Assembly: GCA_945923775.1 (NCBI GenBank)
Contig: CAMELR010000001.1
Location: 1-64,000 of the forward strand
Direction: 5' to 3'
Length of the DNA: 64,000 nucleotides
Origin: an uncultured Clostridia bacterium
GTDB lineage: Bacteria; Bacillota; Clostridia; Oscillospirales; Ruminococcaceae
Shown piece by piece: positions 49,623 to 59,050 of this stretch. A program made the position numbers and the translations under genes. Below the pieces are notes generated by a model that was not told the DNA's origin, searched no databases, and saw only the letters and a program-made list of their open reading frames with translations. The first letter of the stretch is position 1. The number at the start of each line of letters is the position of its first letter.

Positions 49623-50354
49623 TTATCGCCTGTTGCGCGAAGCCAGCATTCTCAGAAGCTGAGTTACCGACACGGCAAGGCTTGCTACGTAGGTCATCGC
49701 TGCCGCAGTAAGGGTTCTGCGCGCACCGTAAAGCTCGTCCTGTTCAAGCAGACCGTCGCTGCTCAGCGTCAGTATTGCGCGGCGGCTTGCGTTGAACTCC
49801 ACCGGGAGCGTAACGAGCTGGAACAGCACAACGAACGCGAACATGATTATACCGATGTCCACAAGCGGTTCGAAGCTGAAAATAATACCCAGCAGGAACA
49901 CGTAGAAATACATCGTGGAACCAAGCCGCGCGATCGGGAACACCGCCGAGCGTATCTCATTCGGGACATACCCGGTTGCATGCTGGACTGCGTGGCCGCA
50001 CTCATGCGCCGCGACTCCGATGGCGGCAAGCGAGGTGCTGTCGTAAACGCTATCGGACAGGGAAACGATGTTAGTTTTCGGATTGTAATTATCCGTGAGA
50101 TTTCCGGCGATACGCTGTACCTGCACGTAGTAAAGTCCGTTGCGGTCGAGTATCTGCCGCGCCGCCTGAGCCGCCGTGATGCCTCTCCGGCTGGCAATGC
50201 GGTCGTATTTGTTGAATGTGGATTTGACGTTTATCGAGCATATCACAGCGAAAATAAACGCCGCGATACACAGCAGATACGCCGTTGTGTAGCTCATGCT
50301 GAACAGGTTCGCGCGGGACGCGTGCCCTGCTGTTGTTATCAATAACTGTACCAT
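49623..50354 (-). CDS. Neutral zinc metallopeptidase, membrane (Zn_peptidase_2/YugP type)
   Basis: A 243-residue membrane protease with the zincin motif AAHECGHAVQHATGY (about 134-148), an N-terminal membrane helix (about 24-44), and C-terminal hydrophobic segments (MYFYVFLLGIIFSF; IIMFAFVVLFQLVTLPVEFNASR). NASR with a downstream Asp/Glu completes the family pattern. The substrate is unknown. The ATG follows GCAGGAGGTAAATT. It is commonly placed near fmt/rsmB in Clostridia. Confidence 0.87.
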   Translation of the reverse strand: MVQLLITTAGHASRANLFSMSYTTAYLLCIAAFIFAVICSINVKSTFNKYDRIASRRGITAAQAARQILDRNGLYYVQVQRIAGNLTDNYNPKTNIVSLSDSVYDSTSLAAIGVAAHECGHAVQHATGYVPNEIRSAVFPIARLGSTMYFYVFLLGIIFSFEPLVDIGIIMFAFVVLFQLVTLPVEFNASRRAILTLSSDGLLEQDELYGARRTLTAAAMTYVASLAVSVTQLLRMLASRNRR

Positions 50355-50413
50355 AATTTACCTCCTGCTTTGAATAAAAGGTCGTGTGGTTATGGTGTGT
50401 AATGCGGCGGGAA

Positions 50414-51346
50414 TTATCCCAGAACAGTTCCCTTTGCCGGCTTTTTGCCGCGCAGGAACGCCTGGACGTCCATATGCTTGCCGCCCTCGGGCTGAACCTC
50501 TGTGAATCTCACCGCGCCATCGCCGCAGGCTACCGTGAAGGTATCCGGGTCGGTGACTTCCCCGGGCTGCCCCGCAGCGTTCTTCTCAGCAAGCACCGCG
50601 TTGTAGACCTTAAGCCGCTTTCCGTCGAGCATCGTGTAGGCGCAGGGAGCCGCGGACATCGCACGGATAAAATCGCGCACCTGGACTGCGGACTTGGTGA
50701 AGTCGAGCTTCAGTTCCTCCTTGCTTATCATGCTGGCGTAGCAGGTCTCGCCCTCCTGCGGAATGCGCGGAGCCGTACCCGCCTGGAGCTCCTCTAGGGT
50801 GCGCACTATGAGCTTTCCGCCCATCTCGGCGAGCTTATCGTGAAGCTCCGAACCGGTCATTGTGTCCGGTATCTCTACCTCGTCCTTGAGTATCATGTCG
50901 CCGGTGTCAAGCCCCTTCGCCATGTACATCGTGGTAACTCCGGATTTTTTCTCACCGAACTGAATGCAGCGCTGTATCGGAGCCGCTCCGCGGTACATCG
51001 GCAGCAGCGACGCGTGTACGTTTATGCAGCCGTACTTCGGAAGCTCCAGTATGCTCTCCGGCAGTATCTGACCGTATGCCACGACCACTATGCACTCCGG
51101 AGCGATTTCCTTGAGCACCTCCAGGGACTTTTCAGCGTCCTCGCCCTTTCGGAGGCTCAGCGGCTGATAGACCGGGATATCGTGCTTCAGCGCGAGTTCC
51201 TTCACCGGGGTCATCTGTATCTGCTTGCCGCGGTTCTTTGGCTTGTCGGGCTGTGTGAACACCGCCGCGATCTCGTGACCTGCGCCGATGAGCGCCTCCA
51301 GGCAGGAAAGCGCGTAGACCGGGGTTCCCATAAATACCAGCTTCAT
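50414..51346 (-). CDS. fmt: Methionyl-tRNA formyltransferase
   Basis: A 310-residue formyltransferase: MKLVFMGTPVYALSCLEAL at the N-terminus, CINVHASLLPMYRGAAPIQRCI (about 104-125, with the catalytic Asn and His) and TGVTTMYMAKGLDTGDMI; the C-terminal domain binds tRNA. It formylates initiator Met-tRNA with 10-formyl-THF. The start at 51346 follows GGAGGACGAAGA. It overlaps the upstream def gene by 4 bp, tying formylation to deformylation. Confidence 0.94.
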   Translation of the reverse strand: MKLVFMGTPVYALSCLEALIGAGHEIAAVFTQPDKPKNRGKQIQMTPVKELALKHDIPVYQPLSLRKGEDAEKSLEVLKEIAPECIVVVAYGQILPESILELPKYGCINVHASLLPMYRGAAPIQRCIQFGEKKSGVTTMYMAKGLDTGDMILKDEVEIPDTMTGSELHDKLAEMGGKLIVRTLEELQAGTAPRIPQEGETCYASMISKEELKLDFTKSAVQVRDFIRAMSAAPCAYTMLDGKRLKVYNAVLAEKNAAGQPGEVTDPDTFTVACGDGAVRFTEVQPEGGKHMDVQAFLRGKKPAKGTVLG

Positions 51347-51804
51347 TCTTCGTCCTCCCATTCGTCCACCTTGTCGGAATACAGAATGCCGTTGAGGTGG
51401 TCAGTTTCGTGGCAGAATGCCCGCGCCAGCAGCCCGGAGCCTACATAGGTCTTACGTCTGCCGTAGCGGTCCTGCGCCTTTATCTTCACCTTTGCGGGGC
51501 GCTCCACGTAGCCGCTCTTGCCCGGGTAGGACAGGCAGCCTTCAAGCTCGCGCTGCTTTCCCTTTATCGCAACTATCACGGGATTTATAAGCTCCAGCAG
51601 GCCGTGGTCGTCGTCGGTGTCGATGACCACCACGCGCTTCAATACGCCCACCTGCGGCGCCGCGAGGCCTACTCCGCCGGCTTCGTACATCGTTTCAGCC
51701 ATGTCGTCCAGAAGCTCCCACAGCTCCTCGTTGAAATCAGTGACTTCCGTGCTTTTCTCACGGAGAATATCGTCGCCGAATTGCAGTATATCAAGAACAG
51801 CCAT
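51343..51804 (-). CDS. def: Peptide deformylase (copy 1)
   Basis: A 153-residue metalloenzyme with motif I GVGLAAPQVG (about 43-52), motif II EGCLSYPG (about 87-94) and motif III HETDHLNGILYSD (about 131-143), all intact. It removes the N-formyl group from nascent proteins. It directly precedes fmt and follows a second deformylase by 12 bp. Confidence 0.94.
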   Translation of the reverse strand: MAVLDILQFGDDILREKSTEVTDFNEELWELLDDMAETMYEAGGVGLAAPQVGVLKRVVVIDTDDDHGLLELINPVIVAIKGKQRELEGCLSYPGKSGYVERPAKVKIKAQDRYGRRKTYVGSGLLARAFCHETDHLNGILYSDKVDEWEDEE

Positions 51805-51816
51805 TTTTACCTCCTG

Positions 51817-52293
51817 TTACTTCCTTGTGACGTCCCGATGCTCCGGAGCCTGCTTCACGTGGTCGATGAACAGGATCCCGTCGAGGTGATCCGTTTCGTG
51901 GCAGAAAGCCCTTGCAAGCAGAGCGCTTCCGGTTATCGTGAACTCCTTGCCGTTGCGGTCCTGAGCCTTCACGGTGACAACGTTCGGGCGCTCGACCTCC
52001 TCCCAGAGGTTCGGAGCGGAAAGGCAGCCCTCGTTCCCGGTCTGCGTCCCCTCTGTGGAAACTATCTCGGGATTTATCAGCTCGATGACCCCGTGCTCGT
52101 CGTGCACGTCGATAACGACCACTCTGCGGAGCACCCCGACCTGCACGGCTGCAAGTCCTGCGCCGTCCTTTGAGTGCATGGTCTCCGTCATGTCGTCGAG
52201 GAGCGTCCACAGACGCTCGTCAAAACTTGTCACGGGTCTGCTTTTTTTGCGCAGGATATCATCGCCGAATTTTACGATCTGCCTTAATGCCAT
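51817..52293 (-). CDS. def: Peptide deformylase (copy 2, tandem paralogue)
   Basis: A 158-residue deformylase with GAGLAAVQVG (about 43-52), EGCLSAPNLWEEV (about 87-99) and HETDHLDGILFIDH (about 131-144). All metal ligands and the catalytic Glu are kept; the Pro-to-Val change in motif I and the Tyr-to-Ala change after EGCLS distinguish it from copy 1. The ATG at 52293 follows AAAGGACGAACAGAA; an earlier in-frame ATG overlaps priA. Confidence 0.92.
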   Translation of the reverse strand: MALRQIVKFGDDILRKKSRPVTSFDERLWTLLDDMTETMHSKDGAGLAAVQVGVLRRVVVIDVHDEHGVIELINPEIVSTEGTQTGNEGCLSAPNLWEEVERPNVVTVKAQDRNGKEFTITGSALLARAFCHETDHLDGILFIDHVKQAPEHRDVTRK

Positions 52294-52312
52294 TTCTGTT
52301 CGTCCTTTCGTG

Positions 52313-54727
52313 TCACGGATCACCGTTCATGTCCGCGAAAAATGTAACTCTCCCGAACGCCTTGTCGGCGCCGGCTTCTTTCAGTGTAAGCTCCATAAGC
52401 TCCCGGAGCCGCGGCGAATTGCGGCATTTCAGTATCAGCCGCCACCGGAACCGCCCGTTCACCTTGCTTATTACGTACCTCGCCGGCCCCAGCACTCGCA
52501 GCGGAATATCCGTGTACTCCGCTTCGTAGCGCTTTTCCAGCATGTCGCGGAACTTCAGCGCCGCCACGTTGCATTCCTTGTCGATGAGCGACGTGAAGCC
52601 CACTACGATTATATCGCAGAACGGCGGGTAGAGCATAGCCTCCCGCAGCTCTATTTCTTCCTTGTAAAAATCCGGGTAGTTCTGGCTTGCCGCGAGGTTC
52701 AGCACGTAGTGATCCGGGGTGAAGGTCTGTATCAGCGCCCTTCCCCGCTTGCCTCCGCGCCCTCCGCGGCCGACTACCTGGGTTATCAGCGAGAATGTCC
52801 GCTCGTATGCGCGGAAATCCCCGGCGTACAGGCTGTTATCCGTTTTCAGCACTCCGACGAGCGTTACGTTCGGGAAATCCAGCCCCTTTGCTATCATCTG
52901 CGTTCCGACGATTATGTCGTACTCCCCCGCCGCGAACGCCTTGAATTTGCTCTCGAATGCGTTCTTTGCCGCGGTTGTGTCCGCGTCCATGCGGAGTATC
53001 CGCGCCTTCGGGAATATCTCGGATATCTCGTCCTCAATGCGCTGTGTTCCGGTTCCCTTCATCGTCAGGAACTTCCCTCCGCAGGACGGGCAGACCGCCG
53101 TCAGCGTGTGGCTGTACCCGCAGTAGTGGCATACCACCGTGCCGTTCGCCTTGTGGTAGGTCAGCGGAAGTGCACAGTTCGGGCACTCTATCGCCTTGCC
53201 GCAGGTCGCACAGCGGACGCTCGTGTGATATCCCCGGCGGTTCAGCAGCAGTATCGACTGTTCGCCGTTTTCGAGGTTCTTCCGCATTTCGTCTATTAGC
53301 GGCATGCTGAACGCAGAGTGGTTCCCGTTCTGCTGTTCGACGCGCATGTCAACGATGTAGACGTCCGGAAGGACCGCGTTGTTGTAGCGCTCGTCCAGCT
53401 CGAACAGGCTATAGCGCCCTATTTTTGCGTTGTAGTAGCTCTCCAGCGACGGCGTTGCCGAAGCCAGAAGCAGGAACGCGTTATGGTAAAAGCACCTCTG
53501 CTTCGCGACGTCCCGGGCGTGATACCGCGGGGCGCTCTCGGATTTATACGTACCCTCGCCCTCCTCGTCGATGACGATTATCCCGAGGTTCTTCACCGGG
53601 GCGAAAACCGCGCTCCGGGTCCCGACCACTATGTGTGCCCTGCCGGTCTTTATGCGCGTGTATTCGTCCGCGCGCTCGCCCAGCGAAAGGCTGCTGTGGA
53701 GTATCGCCACGTCGTCGCCGAACAGCCGCCGGAACTTCCCCACCATCTGAGGCGTCAGGGATATCTCAGGAACCAGCATTATCGCGGTCTTTCCCTGCTT
53801 CACGGCTTCGTCTATCAGGCGTATGAACACCGAGGTTTTGCCGCTTCCGGTAACTCCCCGGAGGAGCGCGCATTTCGGCGCGTCGTCGTTCATCAGCTTC
53901 AGCAGGCCATTGAACACACCCTGCTGCTTCGGCGAAAACACGATATCAGACGGGTTCTCGGACTTCCCCTCGGTATTCTCCAGGCGGAACACCTGGTACT
54001 CGTACTCCTCAAGAAGCCCCTTCTCGACCAGCCGCTTAACTACCGCGGCGGTGATGTTCAGCGCGTAGCACACCTCGTGCACCGAAGCCGCGCTGTTTTC
54101 CTCCAGGAACTCCAGCACCTGCTTCTGCTTCGGGGTGAGCTTTGGCGGCTCCGAGCCTTCGGGAAGCTCCGCGAGCTTTACCATCAGCGTGGTCTCGTCG
54201 CCGACCCTGCGTTTCAGCAGCTCGGATTCCTTTATCGCGCCGGAGTCTTTCAGCGCTTTCAGCAGCGGCTTGTCCTCGGGCTGGGGGCTGTACTTCTCGC
54301 GAAGCTCCGAAATGCGGGTCAGCAGCGACTGCTCCCCGGAGGTCAGCGACCCCGTAAAGCCGTTCACCGGCTCGTAGCGGGTCTGGAGCGTGTAGCTCAG
54401 CCCCGGCGGGAGTATCGCACGGAACGCGTCAAAATACGTGCAGAACGTGTTGTCGCGTATCCATTTGCAGAGCCTCACCATTTCCGAGGAAATAACCGGC
54501 TCGCTATCCGCGATGGAGCTTACGTATTTCAGCTTCGAGCGGTCAGCCGGGGCGGGCTCCACGGCGAAAACCAGCGCTATGCGGCTCCTGTTGCCCCTTC
54601 CGAACGGCACGACGACGCGCATTCCTGCGGATATCCTTCCGCATAGCTCCTCGGGGACGAGGTAAGTAAACAGCGCATCAAAGCTGTATGCGGTTCCCTC
54701 GACCGCCGCCTGGACTGCCTCTGTCAT
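52313..54727 (-). CDS. priA: Primosomal protein N' (replication restart helicase PriA)
   Basis: An 804-residue superfamily-2 helicase. After the N-terminal DNA-binding region come Walker A LRGVTGSGKTSVF (about 287-299), the motif II region VIDEEGEGTYKSE, and a zinc-binding Cys array (CATCGKAIECPNCALPL...CHYCGY...CPSCGG) with eight Cys, then GTQMIAKGLDFPNV and QVVGRGGRGGKRG. Motif II reads DEEG where DEEH is usual. It reloads replication forks. It overlaps gmk by 4 bp. Confidence 0.94.
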   Translation of the reverse strand: MTEAVQAAVEGTAYSFDALFTYLVPEELCGRISAGMRVVVPFGRGNRSRIALVFAVEPAPADRSKLKYVSSIADSEPVISSEMVRLCKWIRDNTFCTYFDAFRAILPPGLSYTLQTRYEPVNGFTGSLTSGEQSLLTRISELREKYSPQPEDKPLLKALKDSGAIKESELLKRRVGDETTLMVKLAELPEGSEPPKLTPKQKQVLEFLEENSAASVHEVCYALNITAAVVKRLVEKGLLEEYEYQVFRLENTEGKSENPSDIVFSPKQQGVFNGLLKLMNDDAPKCALLRGVTGSGKTSVFIRLIDEAVKQGKTAIMLVPEISLTPQMVGKFRRLFGDDVAILHSSLSLGERADEYTRIKTGRAHIVVGTRSAVFAPVKNLGIIVIDEEGEGTYKSESAPRYHARDVAKQRCFYHNAFLLLASATPSLESYYNAKIGRYSLFELDERYNNAVLPDVYIVDMRVEQQNGNHSAFSMPLIDEMRKNLENGEQSILLLNRRGYHTSVRCATCGKAIECPNCALPLTYHKANGTVVCHYCGYSHTLTAVCPSCGGKFLTMKGTGTQRIEDEISEIFPKARILRMDADTTAAKNAFESKFKAFAAGEYDIIVGTQMIAKGLDFPNVTLVGVLKTDNSLYAGDFRAYERTFSLITQVVGRGGRGGKRGRALIQTFTPDHYVLNLAASQNYPDFYKEEIELREAMLYPPFCDIIVVGFTSLIDKECNVAALKFRDMLEKRYEAEYTDIPLRVLGPARYVISKVNGRFRWRLILKCRNSPRLRELMELTLKEAGADKAFGRVTFFADMNGDP

Positions 54728-55329
54728 TCAGCGCGGAGCTGGTTCAGCAGCGGCATCTGGCGCACCTTGCGGAGCTTCTCCGCGCTGATGACCGCCTTGA
54801 GGTCGTCAACTGCCTTCTCGAGCGCTCCGTTGACGATGAGGTAATCGTAATTCTCAGCGAACTTCAGCTCCTCGCGCGCCTGCGCGGTGCGCTCGATTAT
54901 CTTCTCCTCGGTCTCGGTGCCGCGCTTTCTGAGGCGGCGCTCAAGCTCCTGCATTGAGGGCGGCAGAATGAACACCAGGCAGCACTCCGGGAACAGGCGC
55001 TTGATGTTCATTGCGCCCTCCACCTCGATTTTGAGGATAACGTCCTTGCCGGCGTTCAGCATGTCCTCGACAGCCTTTCGGGGAGTTCCGTAGTAGTTAC
55101 CGCAGTACTCGGTGTACTCCAGTACCTCCTCGTTCTTTATCATCTGCTCGAACTGTTCGCGGGTGCGGAAGTGGTAGTGAACTCCGTCCACCTCGCCCTC
55201 TCTCGGAGCGCGGCTCGTCGCGGATACCGAATATCCGACATTTTCCGTGACCTTGAAAAGCTGTTCAAGTATTGTGTCCTTACCGCAGCCTGCCGGGGCT
55301 GATACTACAAAAAGCAATCCCTTTTCCAT
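54724..55329 (-). CDS. gmk: Guanylate kinase
   Basis: A 201-residue NMP kinase: P-loop SAPAGCGKDT (about 9-18), GMP-site SATSRAPREGEVDGVHYHF (about 34-52), EYTEYCGNYYGTP (about 67-79) and IKRLFPECCLVFILPPS. The P-loop departs from the common GPSGxGKGT by Ala and Asp substitutions but keeps GxGK-x-T. It makes GDP for GTP, dGTP and (p)ppGpp pools. The start at 55329 follows CAGGAGATTTCAAC. rpoZ, often next to gmk, is not here. Confidence 0.93.
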   Translation of the reverse strand: MEKGLLFVVSAPAGCGKDTILEQLFKVTENVGYSVSATSRAPREGEVDGVHYHFRTREQFEQMIKNEEVLEYTEYCGNYYGTPRKAVEDMLNAGKDVILKIEVEGAMNIKRLFPECCLVFILPPSMQELERRLRKRGTETEEKIIERTAQAREELKFAENYDYLIVNGALEKAVDDLKAVISAEKLRKVRQMPLLNQLRAE

Positions 55330-55348
55330 GTTGAAATCTCCTGTTGAT

Positions 55349-55609
55349 TTAATCTTCCGGTTCTTCGTCCGCGCCGGGCTTAGCCGTCTTTCCGGCGAGG
55401 GTCTCCGGGGTCTGCGCCGACATGACAACATGCCCGCTGTCGCAGATTATAACGGAGCGCGTGCGGCGTCCGCAGGTGGCGTCGATAGCCGTGCCGCTGT
55501 CCTTCGCAAGCTGGACTATGCGCTTGACCGGAGCCGCTTCGGGGCTTACCACCGCGACGATACGGTCGGCGTTCACCGAGTTTCCGAAGCCTATGCTGAT
55601 AAGTTTCAT
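55349..55609 (-). CDS. remA: RemA/DUF370 family regulator
   Basis: An 86-residue protein: [46 protein letters not shown] and [12 protein letters not shown], the RemA pattern. In Bacillus RemA binds DNA as rings to activate matrix and osmoprotection genes. The C-terminal 12 residues are acidic. The ATG lies 1 bp past tgt and 19 bp before gmk, the common remA-gmk order. Confidence 0.9.
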   Translation of the reverse strand: MKLISIGFGNSVNADRIVAVVSPEAAPVKRIVQLAKDSGTAIDATCGRRTRSVIICDSGHVVMSAQTPETLAGKTAKPGADEEPED

Positions 55610-55610
55610 G

Positions 55611-56771
<1,161 letters not shown>

Positions 56772-58145
56772 TTATTTATCCCTTAAAATTTCAATTATCC
56801 TGTCGGCTGCCTTATAGATGTCGCCGCAGCCCAGTGTTATCACCAGGTCGCCGGGCTGGACGTTCGCCGCAACGTACTGCGCGACCTCCTCCATGCCGGT
56901 GTACCACACGCAGCCGTCTATCTTCGCCGCGAGGTCCCTGGAATAGATGTTGTAGGTATTCTTCTCGCGGCTGCCCATTATCTCGGTCAGCACGACCTTA
57001 TCCGCGATGGAAAGCGCTTTCGCGAACTCGTCGAGCAGCATTGCAGTTCTCGAATAGGTAAACGGCTGATGTACCGCCCATACCCGCTTGAAGCTCATTT
57101 CCTTGGCGGTTTTCAGCGTTGCCGCTATCTCCGCCGGGTGGTGCGCGTAGTCGTCAACGATGGTAACGCCGTTTATCTCAGCGAGCCGCTCGAATCTGCG
57201 CATTGCGCCGCCAAACTTGTCGAGGCCCTCCCGGAGCGCCTCCGCGGGGATTCCCGCAGAATATGCCGCCGCGCATGCCGCGACCGCATTGTAAACATTG
57301 TGCAGTCCCGGTACGTGTATCGCGATGTGCTCCAGCTTTTCGCCGTGGTGCATGAGGTCGAACTCCGTCAGAAAATCCGCCTTGTGGTCGATGTTTTCGG
57401 GGTAGAAATCGCAGTCGGAGGTCTTGCCGAAGGTAATAACCTTAGCCGCCGTGCCGCTTGCGTTCACCGCTTCCATCGTGTTGGCGTCGCTGCCGTTCGC
57501 GATAACCATATCGGTGGTCTTTTTGCAGAACTTCGAAAAGCTGAGCTTCAGATTCTCCATCGTCTTGAAATAGTCGAGGTGGTCGCGGTCGATGTTAAGC
57601 ACTATCGAAATATTTGGGAACAGCTTCAGGAACGTATCCACGAACTCGCACGCCTCGCAGACCATATACTCGCTCTTGCCTGCTCTGCCGCTGCCGCCTA
57701 TCGCCTTCAGTTTTCCGCCGATGACCGCGGAAAGGTCGATACCCGCCGCAAGCAGGATATGCGTCAGCATAGAGGTAGTGGTGGTCTTGCCGTGGGTGCC
57801 GCTCACGCAGAACGCCTTGCTGTACCAGCTCGTGACTAATCCGAGCAGCTCGCTGCGCTCTACGGTGAGAACTCCGCTGTTCTTCGCCGCAATCAGCTCG
57901 GGGTTATCCGACATTATCGCGGCGGTGTGCACGATGAGGTCTGCGCCCTCGATATTCGCCGGGGAATGCCCCAGGTGTACCGGGATCCCCATTTTCCGAA
58001 CTGCGTCCAGGGTCGCCGTTTCGTTGTTGTCTGAGCCGGTCAGGTAATAACCCTGGGAATGCAGTATCTGAGCCAGCGGGTACATTCCCGAACCGCCGAT
58101 GCCTATAAAGTGAATGTGCTTCTTACCAGTGAGAAAATCTTCCAA
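56772..58145 (-). CDS. murC: UDP-N-acetylmuramate--L-alanine ligase
   Basis: A 457-residue Mur ligase: N-terminal FIGIGGSGMYPLA (about 14-26), the ATP loop VSGTHGKTTTTSML (about 114-127), ACEFVDTFL (about 170-178), NIDRDHLDYF and DYAHHPAEI (about 341-349). It adds L-Ala to UDP-MurNAc in peptidoglycan synthesis. It is the first gene of the leftward run; the divergent 94-bp gap to spoVG must hold its promoter but I see no strong consensus. Confidence 0.95.
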   Translation of the reverse strand: MEDFLTGKKHIHFIGIGGSGMYPLAQILHSQGYYLTGSDNNETATLDAVRKMGIPVHLGHSPANIEGADLIVHTAAIMSDNPELIAAKNSGVLTVERSELLGLVTSWYSKAFCVSGTHGKTTTTSMLTHILLAAGIDLSAVIGGKLKAIGGSGRAGKSEYMVCEACEFVDTFLKLFPNISIVLNIDRDHLDYFKTMENLKLSFSKFCKKTTDMVIANGSDANTMEAVNASGTAAKVITFGKTSDCDFYPENIDHKADFLTEFDLMHHGEKLEHIAIHVPGLHNVYNAVAACAAAYSAGIPAEALREGLDKFGGAMRRFERLAEINGVTIVDDYAHHPAEIAATLKTAKEMSFKRVWAVHQPFTYSRTAMLLDEFAKALSIADKVVLTEIMGSREKNTYNIYSRDLAAKIDGCVWYTGMEEVAQYVAANVQPGDLVITLGCGDIYKAADRIIEILRDK

Positions 58146-58239
58146 AGCAAGGACTCCTTCCAGAGCAATAATACTATTATTTTATGAATAATCCGCGCAG
58201 AAATTCCCACAATAACACCAAAAACAATGGAGGTCAGTT

Positions 58240-58497
58240 ATGGAAATAAGCGACATCAAAATAAGAAAAACCATGCACGAGGGAAGGCTACGCGCCCTGG
58301 TCTCGATCACCATCGACAACGCGATAGCAGTCCATGAGATCAAAATAGTCCAGGGGGACGAACGCCTGTTCGTGGCAATGCCGAGCCACCGTGAATCCAC
58401 CGGAGATTACCGGGATATAATCCACCCTATCTCGACCTCTGCGCGCGAAAGCCTCGAGGAACGCATTCTGCAAGCCTACCGGGACTACATTCAGTGA
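58240..58497 (+). CDS. spoVG: Septation/sporulation regulator SpoVG
   Basis: An 85-residue protein matching SpoVG throughout: ISDIKIRK, LRALVSITIDNAIAVHEIKI, LFVAMPSHR and DIIHPISTSARESLEERIL. SpoVG is an RNA/DNA-binding regulator that affects division, sporulation and envelope genes. The ATG follows ATGGAGGTCAGTT. Its last 7 bp overlap the end of the convergent NUDIX gene. Confidence 0.95.
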   Translation: MEISDIKIRKTMHEGRLRALVSITIDNAIAVHEIKIVQGDERLFVAMPSHRESTGDYRDIIHPISTSARESLEERILQAYRDYIQ

Positions 58498-59039
58498 GCG
58501 TTCTTTTCAAGCAGCAGCTTGGTCTTGAGCAGCGCTATCTGGGTCTTGGAATCCTGAATCTCATTGCGCATGACCATTGATACAGCCTCGTCGAGGGGTA
58601 TCTTCACAACATCGAGGAACTCTCCCTCGTCGAGCTTCTGGCTGCCGGAATGAAGTCCGCGCGCCAGGTACATATGGATAACCTCGCCACAGTACGCCGG
58701 GGTCGGAATAAGGCTTCCGAGATAGGTGTAGTCGTCGCAGGTGCAGCCGGTCTCCTCCTTAAGCTCGCGCAGACCGCACTCGCTGTGGTTCTCGCCGTAC
58801 TCCAGCTTGCCCGCCGGGATCTCCAGCAGTACGGTCTGGTGCGGGTAGCGGAACTGCTTCACGAACATGACCTCGTTCTTCTCGGTCAGCGGAAGCACGC
58901 ATACTCCGCCCGGGTGGCGGATAACCTCCCGGGTGACTACCTTTCCGTCCTCCAGCTCCGCCTTGTCAACGTAAAGCTTCACTATCCTGCCGTCAAACTT
59001 CTGCTCGCTGGAGATGGTCTTTTCCTCAAGATGTGCCAT
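58491..59039 (-). CDS. NUDIX hydrolase, ADP-ribose pyrophosphatase-like
   Basis: A 182-residue NUDIX protein. The Nudix box runs GENHSECGLRELKEETGC (about 77-94), preceded by LLEIPAGKLE, the family feature of ADP-sugar hydrolases, and followed by SLIPTPAYCGEVIHMYLA. It probably hydrolyses ADP-ribose to AMP and ribose 5-phosphate. It follows the YfhO gene by 11 bp. Confidence 0.9.
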   Translation of the reverse strand: MAHLEEKTISSEQKFDGRIVKLYVDKAELEDGKVVTREVIRHPGGVCVLPLTEKNEVMFVKQFRYPHQTVLLEIPAGKLEYGENHSECGLRELKEETGCTCDDYTYLGSLIPTPAYCGEVIHMYLARGLHSGSQKLDEGEFLDVVKIPLDEAVSMVMRNEIQDSKTQIALLKTKLLLEKNAH

Positions 59040-59050
59040 TGATTTCTCCT

